Assembly: GCA_029289235.1 (NCBI GenBank)
Contig: JARFTZ010000046.1
Location: forward strand, 248,001 to 312,000
DNA length: 64,000 bases
Source of the DNA: Gammaproteobacteria bacterium
Lineage (GTDB): Bacteria; Pseudomonadota; Gammaproteobacteria; Burkholderiales; Rhodocyclaceae
Direction of reading: 5' to 3'
Below the pieces are notes generated by a model, which was given only the letters and a program-made list of their open reading frames with translations, was not told the DNA's origin and did not search any database. This document shows positions 18,685 through 28,386 of the stretch, piece after piece; position 1 is the stretch's first letter, and each line of letters opens with the position of its first letter. Position numbers and translations under genes: made by a program.

Positions 18685-19401
18685 ATGGTGCCCGCGGACA
18701 TCTCGCTGAGCCTGCGCCTTCTGGCCCGCCTGCTCACCTATCCCGACGCGGCCCTGCGAGGCGATCTCGCCGACCTGCGCGCCACCCTCGCGGCCGGCGT
18801 GAGCATGCCGGCCGCCCGCCGGGCAGAACTGGACGCGCTCGCCGCCACGCTGGAGAACGGAGACCCGATCGAAAACGAAGCGGAGTACGTGCGAACCTTC
18901 GACCAGGGCCGCTCGACGTCGCTGCACCTGTTCGAGCACGTGCATGGCGATTCGCGCGACCGCGGCCCGGCGATGATCGACCTGATCCAGACCTACGAGC
19001 AGGCCGGCCTGCACCTCGCCCCGGGCGAGTTACCCGATTACCTGCCGGCGGTCCTGGAGTTCGCCTCGACCCAGCCGCCCAGGGAAGCCCGCGCCTTCCT
19101 TGGCGAAATCGCCCATGTCGTCAAGGCCATTCATGGCGCCTTGCGGCAACGCAAGAGCGCCTACGCCTGCGTGCTGGCCACGCTGCTGGAACTGAGCGGC
19201 GAAGCGCCGGCGACGACCGCGAACATGCCGGTCGCGCCGGACGAGTCTCTGGACGCCAGTTGGGAAGAACCGCCCGCATTCGGCGGTTGTTCGACCAAAG
19301 GGCAAGCCGGCGGCCAAGGGGTCCAGCCGGTTCATTTCGTCGGTACCGGCGCCCCTGCCCGGAAAACGACGGTATCCGCCTCTACGGGAGCAATTCGATG
19401 A
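18685..19401 (+). CDS. narJ: Nitrate reductase assembly chaperone NarJ
   Basis: 238 aa, TorD/NarJ-type all-helical protein (SLSLRLLARLLTYPD; DLIQTYEQAGLHLAPGELPDYLPAVLEF). It is needed for Mo-cofactor insertion into NarG and is not part of the final enzyme. It starts 2 bases after narH and overlaps narI by 4 bases. The C-terminal 50 residues are low-complexity and poorly conserved, as is usual. Confidence 0.94.
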   Translation: MVPADISLSLRLLARLLTYPDAALRGDLADLRATLAAGVSMPAARRAELDALAATLENGDPIENEAEYVRTFDQGRSTSLHLFEHVHGDSRDRGPAMIDLIQTYEQAGLHLAPGELPDYLPAVLEFASTQPPREARAFLGEIAHVVKAIHGALRQRKSAYACVLATLLELSGEAPATTANMPVAPDESLDASWEEPPAFGGCSTKGQAGGQGVQPVHFVGTGAPARKTTVSASTGAIR

Positions 19402-20132
19402 ACGCACTCGACACCTTTTTGTTCGGGGTTTATCCCTACATCTGCCTGAGCATCTTTCTCCTGGGCAGCCTGATCCGTTTCGACCGCGACCAGTACACCT
19501 GGAAGAGCGACTCGTCGCAATTGCTGCGCGCCGGCCAGCTCAAGCTCGGCAGCAACCTTTTCCATATCGGCGTGCTCTTCCTCTTCGGCGGGCATTTCTT
19601 CGGCATGTTGACACCGCACTTCGTTTACCAAGGCTTCATCGACGCCGGGACCAAGCAAGTGCTGGCCATGACGGCCGGCGGCATCGCCGGACTGCTGGCG
19701 TTCGCCGGGGTGACGATTCTGCTGCACCGCCGCCTGAGCGATCCGCGCATCCGGAACAACTCCAAGCCTAGCGACATCGCCGTGCTTGTCCTGCTGTGGA
19801 TTCAGCTCGTGCTGGGCCTCGCCAGTGTCCCGATTTCCGCGCAGCACCTCGACGGCAGCGTGATGCTGCTCCTGGCCGAATGGGCGCAACGCATCGTGAC
19901 CTTCCGCAGCGGCGCGTCGGAACTGATTACCGGCGTCAGCTGGGTCTTCAAGGCGCACATCGTGCTCGGCATGACCATCTTCCTGGTCTTTCCCTTCACC
20001 CGGCTCGCGCACGTCTGGAGCGGATTCGGGACGGTGGCCTACCTTGTTCGCCCCTATCAGGTGGTTCGCTCCCGCCGCTTGAATGTTCCGTCTAAAGAAG
20101 CCGCCACGGCACCGACCAAGTCGGGCGCATGA
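19398..20132 (+). CDS. narI: Respiratory nitrate reductase gamma subunit NarI (cytochrome b)
   Basis: 244 aa from the ATG at 19398, overlapping the narJ stop. Five membrane helices are expected, with His residues for two b haems (NLFHIGVLFLFGGHFFG and the C-terminal KAHIVLGMTIFLVFPFTRLAH). It oxidises quinol at the periplasmic side and passes electrons to NarH. Confidence 0.96.
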   Translation: MNALDTFLFGVYPYICLSIFLLGSLIRFDRDQYTWKSDSSQLLRAGQLKLGSNLFHIGVLFLFGGHFFGMLTPHFVYQGFIDAGTKQVLAMTAGGIAGLLAFAGVTILLHRRLSDPRIRNNSKPSDIAVLVLLWIQLVLGLASVPISAQHLDGSVMLLLAEWAQRIVTFRSGASELITGVSWVFKAHIVLGMTIFLVFPFTRLAHVWSGFGTVAYLVRPYQVVRSRRLNVPSKEAATAPTKSGA

Positions 20133-20149
20133 GAGAAAGGAAGGACGCG

Positions 20150-20941
20150 ATGAACCACGCAAGCTGCGCTGCGACACCAATTGCCCGGGTTAACGGCATT
20201 GCGCTCAACAGGGACGACGAAACCTTGGGAGCCGCTGAATTGCGGCAGCGCGCCTGTGCCGAGTTGTTGCGCCAGGCCGCGATTGCCCGGGGGACATTGC
20301 CTCGCGACGATGCTCCGACCGCTGACGGAATCCTCAGCGAGGACGCCATGCGGGCCGTGGAAGCCTTGCTTGACGAAAACCTGGTCATTCCCGAACCGTC
20401 GGAGGAAGAGTGCCGTCGCCACTACGAAGCACGTAGCGCCAGCTACGCAACCGGAGAGCGCGCGAAGGTGCGGCACATCCTGTTCGCCGTAACTCCCGGG
20501 GTAGACCTCGCCGCCCTACGCCACCTGGCGGAAGCAACGCTACTGGATGTGCGCTGTATCGACCACAGTGGGCGTGAAGACAAGTTTGCCGAAGCCGCGC
20601 GCGCGCAGTCGAATTGCCCGAGCGGGGCGGACGGTGGTCATCTGGGCTGGCTGACTTCGGCCGAGTGCGCGCCGGAGTTTGCCAGGGAGGTCTTCGGACA
20701 TCGCGAAATCGGTGTGCTGCCACGCCTCGTTCATACCCGCTTCGGTCTGCACGTCATCGAAGTCCTGCAACGCGAACCGGGGAAGACGCGCTCTTTCGAG
20801 GAAGTCCGGGGCGCCGTTGCGGCCGCCTTGCAACAGCAGACTTACGTCACCGCCTTGCGTCAGTACCTGAGCCAGTTGGCCGGACAGGCCGAACTGTGTG
20901 GCGTTGACCTCGAAGCGGCCGACACGCCGCTCGTTCAATAA
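20150..20941 (+). CDS. PpiC/NifM-type parvulin peptidyl-prolyl isomerase of the nar operon
   Basis: 263 aa from the ATG at 20150, which follows the ribosome site AGAAAGGAAGGA; an ATG at 20129 overlaps the narI stop but lacks its own site. The PPIC core runs from about residue 105 to 215 (AKVRHILFAV, GGHLGWLTSAECAPEF, TRFGLHVIEVL). There is no signal peptide, so it should act in the cytoplasm. A parvulin at the end of narGHJI operons is known in several proteobacteria and probably helps nitrate reductase maturation. Confidence 0.87.
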   Translation: MNHASCAATPIARVNGIALNRDDETLGAAELRQRACAELLRQAAIARGTLPRDDAPTADGILSEDAMRAVEALLDENLVIPEPSEEECRRHYEARSASYATGERAKVRHILFAVTPGVDLAALRHLAEATLLDVRCIDHSGREDKFAEAARAQSNCPSGADGGHLGWLTSAECAPEFAREVFGHREIGVLPRLVHTRFGLHVIEVLQREPGKTRSFEEVRGAVAAALQQQTYVTALRQYLSQLAGQAELCGVDLEAADTPLVQ

Positions 20942-20961
20942 CCATTTTCAAGGGGGAAGCA

Positions 20962-21147
20962 ATGGAACAACAAACAGAAGAACGTCGCCCGGTGATGCGG
21001 TCAGCCTTGCACAAAGCCTGCGCGCAATGGACGCCGGTTGTTCAAAAAGCGGCTGTTGCCACGGAAAAAGCCCCGCTGGACAGCATCGCCTTGCCAGGCT
21101 TACCCACGAGCCGCGACAAGCTTGAAGTGACAGAATCCGAAATCTAG
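20962..21147 (+). CDS. Small unknown protein at the end of the nar operon
   Basis: 61 aa, 20 bases after the parvulin gene, with a strong ribosome site (AAGGGGGAAGC) correctly spaced before the ATG. It is charged and without a membrane segment (MEQQTEERRPVMRSALHKAC...). I do not recognise a family. The ribosome site and operon position support expression. It converges on the chemoreceptor gene, 27 bases away. Confidence 0.6.
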   Translation: MEQQTEERRPVMRSALHKACAQWTPVVQKAAVATEKAPLDSIALPGLPTSRDKLEVTESEI

Positions 21148-21174
21148 GGCTTTCTGGCTCGCGGGATGCACGAC

Positions 21175-22284
21175 CTATCCGCCAACCCGTTCGGTGCCGG
21201 TCGCCAGAACACGCTCCATGCCGGCCATTACCGTCAGGTTCGCTTCCTCCATGCGTGTCAATGCATCCAGTGCACCGGTAAAATCGTTGTTGTGGAAGCA
21301 TTCCACGGCACGGCGGGCTTGATCGTGCACCGCCCGATGCGGCACTTCCATTTCCCGATAACCGGGCAGGCGAGAGTATTCGGCCTTGCCTTCGCCGACG
21401 TAATACCAGCGGCCCAGGCGGCACTGTGTCTCGTCCGGCAAATCGCCCGGCTGCAGGTCGGAAAGGCCGAGCAGCACCTTATAGACTTCGAGCTTCAGAG
21501 TCAGCTCTTCGATGTTCGCCAGTTCGGCATTGGCCAGGTGGGACGAGGAGGAAATGCTCTGTTGCATCTGCTGCGACAGTGCCAGCAGATGCTGCATGCT
21601 GCGCATCGCTCCCTCGCTTTCCGCGCTGTGGCTGGCCGCATCGCCGGCGCCGACATCCATGATGGACTTGGCGTGGCCGGTTTCTTGCTGAATGCGCCCT
21701 ACCAGCGCATTGATTTCCGTCGTTGCCTTGGCAGTGCGTTCCGCAAGCTTGCGCACCTCGTCCGCCACCACGGCGAAGCCGCGGCCGGCCTCGCCGGCCC
21801 TGGCCGCCTCGATGGCCGCGTTGAGCGCAAGGAGGTTGGTCTGTTCGGCAATCTCCTTGATGAGCTGCACGATTCCGCCGATTTCCCCAGCGCTGCGCGA
21901 CAAGCCCTCGACGCTGTCGCCTGCGACGCTGATGCGCTCGAACATGGCATGCAGGTTACCGGCGATCTTCTCGAAGGCGGCCCGGTTGGCGTCCGATTCG
22001 CTGGCAGCGGTGAGTACCATCGCGGCGTCGTTGCTCAGTTGTTCGGACAAGCCCGAAAAGGACAGGCGGAAGCCGGAGAGCGATTCGCCGAAGCGGGGCA
22101 GGTTGCCGACGACGCCATCGAGCAGCATTTGGCGCATGGCGCCCTGCTGCGCCTGGGTTTCCAGCTGCGCGAGACGTTCCCGGGTCGCGGCAAGTTCGCC
22201 CAGCAGGGCATCGGTACGCGCCTTGAGCAGTGCGTTTTCCGCCTGCGCGGCTGCCAGCGCTTGTTTTGTTTTCTTGCCAAACAT
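21175..22284 (-). CDS. Soluble methyl-accepting chemotaxis protein with C-terminal CZB domain
   Basis: 369 aa with no membrane segment. A coiled coil (about 8-50) leads into the MCP signalling hairpin (about 80-205), whose tip is [21 protein letters not shown] (residues 145-165 region). The C-terminal CZB domain (about 255-355) has QCRLGRW (Cys288) and VPHRAVH (His316, His320). The first Zn-ligand His of typical CZB domains appears to be Glu here ([17 protein letters not shown], residues 259-260). A perfect FNR box and a well-placed -10 lie upstream, so it is probably made under oxygen limitation alongside nitrate respiration. Confidence 0.9.
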   Translation of the reverse strand: MFGKKTKQALAAAQAENALLKARTDALLGELAATRERLAQLETQAQQGAMRQMLLDGVVGNLPRFGESLSGFRLSFSGLSEQLSNDAAMVLTAASESDANRAAFEKIAGNLHAMFERISVAGDSVEGLSRSAGEIGGIVQLIKEIAEQTNLLALNAAIEAARAGEAGRGFAVVADEVRKLAERTAKATTEINALVGRIQQETGHAKSIMDVGAGDAASHSAESEGAMRSMQHLLALSQQMQQSISSSSHLANAELANIEELTLKLEVYKVLLGLSDLQPGDLPDETQCRLGRWYYVGEGKAEYSRLPGYREMEVPHRAVHDQARRAVECFHNNDFTGALDALTRMEEANLTVMAGMERVLATGTERVGG

Positions 22285-22318
22285 GATGCCTCCTGCGGGC
22301 AGTCGATAAAAGTTGAGT

Positions 22319-22360
22319 AATTTACTCGGAGAATATCCAATTTCTTTTGATACAGATCAA
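22319..22360 (-). promoter_or_regulatory. Class II FNR/ANR-type promoter of the CZB chemoreceptor
   Basis: TTGAT-ACAG-ATCAA at 22347-22360 is a perfect match to the FNR consensus TTGAT-N4-ATCAA. With the site centred at -41.5, transcription would start near 22312, and a -10-like TAAATT lies at 22324-22319 on the minus strand, exactly where expected. Confidence 0.8.
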
Positions 22361-22600
22361 ACGGCCAGATACCAGTGGCTGCGCGTCGAACAAGGCGCAG
22401 GACGAAGAGGTCGCATTGCAATGTTCCCACGTTTTCTATCCACCTCATCAAGACCACCATCCAGCTCCTGCGCGGAGATCGCGGCCGAGTCACTCGCGCC
22501 TTCCTGGCGATTTTTTTGCCGTACAGCCAAGCCACCTTCCCGTTGCCGAGAGAAACGGGGACAGTTTCAACAGCCTGCCAAAAAAACTCCCGAGACTTAT

Positions 22601-22623
22601 AAGATGTATAACTTATATTGCTT
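22601..22623. promoter_or_regulatory. NsrR-like operator 1 of the DUF59-nnrS operon
   Basis: 23-bp element: AAGATGTATAA, C, TTATATTGCTT. The left half matches the NsrR half-site apart from its last two bases. The right half is degenerate and ends in TTGCTT, which is also the -35 box, as in the element at 8673-8695. Confidence 0.65.
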
Positions 22624-22646
22624 TAATTTCAAGGCAGCGTTATTAT
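22618..22646 (+). promoter_or_regulatory. Sigma-70-like promoter of the DUF59-nnrS operon
   Basis: TTGCTT at 22618-22623, a 17-bp spacer and TATTAT at 22641-22646. Predicted start of transcription near 22653, inside the second operator. Confidence 0.7.
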
Positions 22647-22647
22647 T

Positions 22648-22670
22648 AACATGTATAACATATACTTCTT
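22648..22670. promoter_or_regulatory. NsrR-like operator 2 of the DUF59-nnrS operon
   Basis: 23-bp element: AACATGTATAA, C, ATATACTTCTT. About 18 of 22 informative positions agree with the 11-1-11 NsrR consensus (allowing T or C at position 7). It starts 47 bp after operator 1, the same offset as upstream of DUF3079. Confidence 0.7.
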
Positions 22671-22679
22671 ATAAACATC

Positions 22680-23039
22680 GTGACTACCAGACCCGAAGAC
22701 AGAGCAGGCGCAAGCGACATCCTTCCGTCCCCCGTGGTGAGTGCTGATCGTGTCCGCGCTCTTCTGCGACAGGTCATCGACCCCGAGGTCGGCGTGAATA
22801 TCGTCGATCTCGGTCTCGTTTACCGCGTCGACGCAAGCGCTACCGGCGTCCGGGTCGAAATGACGATGACGTCGCCGGCGTGCCCGCTGGGCGAGATGAT
22901 CGTCGACGAGGCGCGTGCGGTACTTGCCGCCGACCTTCCGGACAGCGGCGAGCCGGATATCTCGTTGGTCTGGAATCCGCCCTGGGAGCCCTCGATGATG
23001 AGCAAACGCGCCAAGGAGACCCTCGGCTGGTCGGAGTGA
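22680..23039 (+). CDS. MIP18/DUF59 metal-sulfur cluster assembly protein
   Basis: 119 aa from a GTG at 22680. DUF59 core: VRALLRQVIDPEVGVNIVDLGLVYRVD and TMTSPACPLGEMIVDEAR, with the conserved Cys. Members help Fe-S cluster assembly or repair. There is no clear ribosome site, and in-frame GTGs near 22734-22737 are alternatives, so the start is uncertain. First gene of an operon with DUF2249, a membrane protein and nnrS; under NsrR-type operators it may repair Fe-S centres damaged by NO (inference). Confidence 0.85.
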   Translation: MTTRPEDRAGASDILPSPVVSADRVRALLRQVIDPEVGVNIVDLGLVYRVDASATGVRVEMTMTSPACPLGEMIVDEARAVLAADLPDSGEPDISLVWNPPWEPSMMSKRAKETLGWSE

Positions 23040-23108
23040 AGACCGGCCAGTCCTCTGCCACGATTTTACGAACCAGCTTTTTCACCCCCGCACTACAGGA
23101 GCCTCATC

Positions 23109-23393
23109 ATGACTACCCCGCAAGCTTTCAAGACGATCGTCGATGTCCGCACCATCGTGCCGCGCGAGCGGCATCCGCTGATCTTCGGCACTTTCGACGG
23201 CCTTCTTCCCGGCGAAGCGCTGTTGCTCGTCAACGATCACGACCCGAAACCGCTGTTCTATCAGTTCCAGGCCGAATCGGCCGGCGAATTCACGTGGGAA
23301 TACGTCGAGAAGGGGCCGGAAGTCTGGCAGGTAAGGATCGGCAAGGTCGGGGAAACCGACCAGCGCGTCGTCGCCAAGGGCTGCAGCCACTAG
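23109..23393 (+). CDS. DUF2249-domain protein
   Basis: 94 aa, single DUF2249 domain (IVDVRTIVPRERHPLIFGTF, GEALLLVNDHDPKPLFYQF, WEYVEKGPEVWQVRIGK). The motif VNDHDPKPL resembles that of SirA/TusA-like folds and may bind a metal or redox group. DUF2249 proteins recur next to DUF59, hemerythrin and nnrS genes in denitrifiers. A ribosome site CAGGAG lies 7 bases before the ATG. Confidence 0.85.
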   Translation: MTTPQAFKTIVDVRTIVPRERHPLIFGTFDGLLPGEALLLVNDHDPKPLFYQFQAESAGEFTWEYVEKGPEVWQVRIGKVGETDQRVVAKGCSH

Positions 23394-23403
23394 ACCACCG
23401 GCC

Positions 23404-24528
23404 ATGAACGATCTTCGCCCGCTCGCCCGCCTGCCGATCCTGGTGCTGGGCATCCTGTCCCTTCTCGGCGGCGTACTCTCGGGACTGGCCCGGCTGGGCT
23501 GGGAGGTTCCGACGATCGCGGCAAACGCCGCGGGCCTGCACGGGGCGTTGATGATCTCGGCCTTTTTTGGCACGGTGATCAGCCTGGAACGCGCGGTCGC
23601 GCTCGGACGCGCCTGGGCGTATCTGGCGCCCGCGGCCGCCGGCGCCGGCGGCGTGGCCTTGCTCGGCGGCGCGCCGCTGGCCGTCTCCCAGGGGCTCGCG
23701 CTCGTCGCCTCGGCCGTCATGCTTGCCGCCAATGTTCAGGTAGTGCGCCGCCTGCTGGCGCCGTTCACCGTGGTGCTGGCCAGCGGAGCACTGTGCTGGG
23801 CAGTCGGCAACCTTGTCTGGCTGGTGTCCGGCGCGACGAGCGTGGCGACACCGTGGTGGTTCGCCTTCCTGATCCTGACCATCGGCGGCGAACGCCTGGA
23901 ATTGAGCCGCTTCATTCCGACGCCGCGGGCAGCGCAGCGGGTCTTTTTCGCCATCGTCGGCGCGTTGTTGGCCGGCGCGGCACTGTCTTTGTTTGACGAG
24001 CGTCATGGGCTGGCGCTGTTCTCCGTCGCGTTGTTATCGCTGGCGGCCTGGCTGCTGGCCTTCGACATCGCCTCGCGCAACGTCCACCGCGATGGCCTGC
24101 CGCGCTTCATCGCCCTGTGCCTGCTGACCGGTTATGTCTGGCTGGGAGTCGCCGGCATCCTCGGCATCGGCGGCGGCTTCGAGCTGGGCCATCTCTGGCG
24201 CGACAGCACCCTGCACGCCGTCGGCCTGGGCTTCGTATTCTCGATGGTGCTCGGCCATGCGCCGATCATCTTTCCGGCGGTGGCGCGGGTGAAGATTCCG
24301 TATCACATTTCCTTCTACCTCCCGCTGCTGGCCCTGCACGCGACGCTGCTGCTGCGCGTTCTGGGCGGGATCGGCGGCGATTTTTCCCTGCGACGTATCG
24401 GCGGGTTGGCCAACGCCTATGCGCTGCTGGCGTTCTTCGCGGTCCTGGTGATCGGCGTCCTGCGCGGCAAGGCGGCCGCCCGGCTCGATTCGCGGCAATG
24501 CAGTACTTCGCCAAAGGCAAACTTATGA
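23404..24528 (+). CDS. Polytopic membrane protein of the nnrS operon
   Basis: 374 aa with about eleven hydrophobic segments and no large soluble domain. Motifs LHGALMISAFFGTVISLERAV near the N-terminus and HAVGLGFVFSMVLGHAPIIFPA in the C-terminal half contain membrane-embedded His residues, reminiscent of NnrS and haem-copper proteins, but it is not a clear NnrS. It overlaps nnrS by 4 bases. Possibly a distant NnrS relative that binds haem or copper (inference). Confidence 0.75.
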   Translation: MNDLRPLARLPILVLGILSLLGGVLSGLARLGWEVPTIAANAAGLHGALMISAFFGTVISLERAVALGRAWAYLAPAAAGAGGVALLGGAPLAVSQGLALVASAVMLAANVQVVRRLLAPFTVVLASGALCWAVGNLVWLVSGATSVATPWWFAFLILTIGGERLELSRFIPTPRAAQRVFFAIVGALLAGAALSLFDERHGLALFSVALLSLAAWLLAFDIASRNVHRDGLPRFIALCLLTGYVWLGVAGILGIGGGFELGHLWRDSTLHAVGLGFVFSMVLGHAPIIFPAVARVKIPYHISFYLPLLALHATLLLRVLGGIGGDFSLRRIGGLANAYALLAFFAVLVIGVLRGKAAARLDSRQCSTSPKANL

Positions 24529-25688
24529 AATTTTCCGGGCACCCCGTCTGGCTCGTCGGTTTCCGACCGTTCTTTACGCTGGCCTTCCTGGCCGGCGCGA
24601 TCCTGCCCATCGTCTGGGTGATGATGTTCTCGGGCAAGCTGCCATCGCCGCAGTCCTCGTTCACGGGAATCCAGTGGCATGCGCACGAAATGCTCTTCGG
24701 TTTCGGCTGGGCCGTGCTGGGCGGGTTCATGCTGACCGCGACCAAGAACTGGGTGAAGATCCGCGGCTACCACGGACCGCTATTGATGATGCTCACGCTC
24801 CTCTGGCTCGTCGAGCGCGGAGGCATGTGGTTCGCGGGCAGCCTCTCCCCGATGACGTTTGCCATCACCAACAATCTGTTCCTGGCCACGATCATCGTGA
24901 TGCTGCTCTGGACATTGCTTCATCACCGCGAGAACGACAGCTACCGCTCGGAGAACTGGGCGTTCCTGATCATTCTTCCGCTCTTCGTCGTTGCCAAACA
25001 GTTGCTGCTCAGCGAGGCGTACTTCGCCGCCGGTTCGAGCATGGCCATCGCGCTGTTCCGCATGGCCTTCCTGGTCATGCTCGAACGCACGCTGACGCAG
25101 TTCATGACGAATGTCTTCCAGGTGACGATCCTGCGCAACGTCTGGCTCGACCGCTCGATCAAGCTGCTCGCGCTGGTCTTCGTCGTCGAAGGCTTCCTGC
25201 CGCGACCGCTGGTGGGCGGCGCCGCGTTGCTGCTGGCGCTGCTCCTGCTCTTCCGCCTGGTCTTCTGGAAGCCGCTGCTCGCCATGCGCCGGCTCGACCT
25301 CGGGATCATGTACCTGGGTTATCTCGGCATCATCGCCCAGCTCCTGATCGAGTTCGTGAACACCCTGATGCCCGTCGCCTGGATCGGCAGCGTCTCGGTT
25401 CATGTGTTCACCTTCGGGGTCATGGGGCTGATCATTCCGGCCATGTTGACGCGGATCTGCAACGGGCATACCGGGCGCAAGGTGGTCTTCGGCCGGCTCG
25501 ACAAACTGGTGTTGTGGATCATGATGGCCGGTTTCGTCGCGCGCATCGTCATGCCGCAGCTCATCCCGTCGCTGTACATGCGCTGGATCGATCTCTCGGC
25601 CTTCTGCTGGTTTGCCGGCTTCGCGCTGCTGGCCTGGCGCTATATCCCGTACCTGCTGGCGGCACGCGTGGACGGGAAGGAGCACTGA
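24525..25688 (+). CDS. nnrS: NnrS family haem/copper membrane protein
   Basis: 387 aa from the ATG at 24525. About twelve membrane helices with the NnrS hallmarks WHAHEMLFGFGWAVLGGF near the N-terminus and HVFTFGVMGLIIPAMLTRICNGHTGR in the C-terminal half. NnrS protects cells against nitrosative stress and depends on the NO regulon in known denitrifiers. Last gene of the NsrR-type operon, immediately before the nor cluster. Confidence 0.93.
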   Translation: MKFSGHPVWLVGFRPFFTLAFLAGAILPIVWVMMFSGKLPSPQSSFTGIQWHAHEMLFGFGWAVLGGFMLTATKNWVKIRGYHGPLLMMLTLLWLVERGGMWFAGSLSPMTFAITNNLFLATIIVMLLWTLLHHRENDSYRSENWAFLIILPLFVVAKQLLLSEAYFAAGSSMAIALFRMAFLVMLERTLTQFMTNVFQVTILRNVWLDRSIKLLALVFVVEGFLPRPLVGGAALLLALLLLFRLVFWKPLLAMRRLDLGIMYLGYLGIIAQLLIEFVNTLMPVAWIGSVSVHVFTFGVMGLIIPAMLTRICNGHTGRKVVFGRLDKLVLWIMMAGFVARIVMPQLIPSLYMRWIDLSAFCWFAGFALLAWRYIPYLLAARVDGKEH

Positions 25689-25792
25689 GATCGCCCAATC
25701 CCCCCAATCCCTTTACGTGGCGGCGAAGGAAATGGATGCCGGCAGACACCCCTTTTTGGCACCAGGGCAATCCTGACTATTTCAGTCGGCTT

Positions 25793-25806
25793 TTAATCTG
25801 AATCAA
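25793..25806. promoter_or_regulatory. FNR/DNR-type box upstream of norC
   Basis: TTAAT-CTGA-ATCAA, one mismatch from TTGAT-N4-ATCAA. Centred at 25799.5, a -41.5 arrangement predicts transcription from about 25841, with CATAAC at 25827-25832 as a weak -10. Suggests activation of norCB by an FNR/DNR/NnrR-type regulator. Confidence 0.6.
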
Positions 25807-25869
25807 TGTAGTATCGGCTTCGCGAACATAACCTGTACGCGTTGATCACCATGAACAAAGGAGGACCGA

Positions 25870-27707
<1,838 letters not shown>

Positions 27708-27712
27708 GGTCG

Positions 27713-27758
27713 GCAAGGAGGCGGCCCGACTGCCGCCTCCTTGCCTGAATGTTTTTTT
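27713..27758 (+). terminator. Terminator-like hairpin between norB and norE
   Basis: A perfect 13-bp stem (GCAAGGAGGCGGC / GCCGCCTCCTTGC) with a 6-base loop starts 5 bases after the norB stop. A run of seven T follows at 27752-27758, 7 bases beyond the stem. It could terminate most transcripts after norCB or protect the norCB 3' end. Confidence 0.7.
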
Positions 27759-27771
27759 AACTCGTCGGACC

Positions 27772-28386
27772 ATGACCATGTCTCGCTCGCACTCTTCTTC
27801 ATCCGCTGCCGCCCTGCCGCTGCCGGCGGCATTGCAGGGCGATATCGCCGTGTGGATCTTCCTCTTGGCCGAACTGCTCGCCTTCGGCGTCTTCTTCCTT
27901 GCCTACGCCTTTGCCCGTGCGCGCAATCCCGCGCTGTTCGACGCCGCGCAGGCCGGCCTCGATCGTCAGTCGGGCCTGATCAACACGTTGCTCCTGGTCT
28001 CGTCCAGCGCGCTGGTGGCCCATGCTGTGGCGGTGGTTCGTCGCGGCGGCGGGAATGCCGCACGCCAAGGCGCCGCGGCGCTGCTCGGCGCGATCGCCTG
28101 CGGGCTCGGCTTCATCGTCGTCAAGGGCAGCGAATATGCCGCTCACTTCGCGGCCGGCATGGAGCTGTCGAGCAGCACCTTCAGCATGTTCTATCTCTGC
28201 CTGACCGGCTTCCATTTCTTTCACGTCGTTCTCGGCCTGGCCGTGCTTGCGGTGCTCTGGCGGCAGACCGTCGCCGGCGTCTATCGGCCGGGCGACCTCA
28301 ACGGCCTGGAAAGCGGGGCCGCCTACTGGCACATGGTCGACCTGGTCTGGCTGGTGCTTTTCCCCCTGGTTTATCTGATGCATTGA
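27772..28386 (+). CDS. norE: NorE-like cytochrome c oxidase subunit III family protein
   Basis: 204 aa, five predicted helices, COX3-type (GDIAVWIFLLAELLAFGVFF; KGSEYAAHFAAG; FYLCLTGFHFFHVVLGL; YWHMVDLVWLVLFPLVYL). NorE is an accessory to cNOR in Paracoccus and Pseudomonas and is needed for full activity. It ends immediately before norF. Confidence 0.9.
   Translation: MTMSRSHSSSSAAALPLPAALQGDIAVWIFLLAELLAFGVFFLAYAFARARNPALFDAAQAGLDRQSGLINTLLLVSSSALVAHAVAVVRRGGGNAARQGAAALLGAIACGLGFIVVKGSEYAAHFAAGMELSSSTFSMFYLCLTGFHFFHVVLGLAVLAVLWRQTVAGVYRPGDLNGLESGAAYWHMVDLVWLVLFPLVYLMH

Larger units (their letters stand above)
22285..22679. other. Regulatory intergenic region between the CZB chemoreceptor and the DUF59 operon
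   Basis: 395 bases without a convincing gene. It holds the FNR-dependent promoter of the chemoreceptor (22319-22360) and, after about 240 featureless bases, the AT-rich NsrR-type promoter module of the DUF59-nnrS operon (22601-22670). The short frames here have no ribosome site and look like chance. Confidence 0.7.

Noticed and set aside
25842-25855. TTGAT-CACC-ATGAA near norC as an FNR site
   Set aside because: One half-site is mismatched and it lies 15-28 bases before the norC start codon, overlapping the ribosome-site region, too close to act as an activator site.
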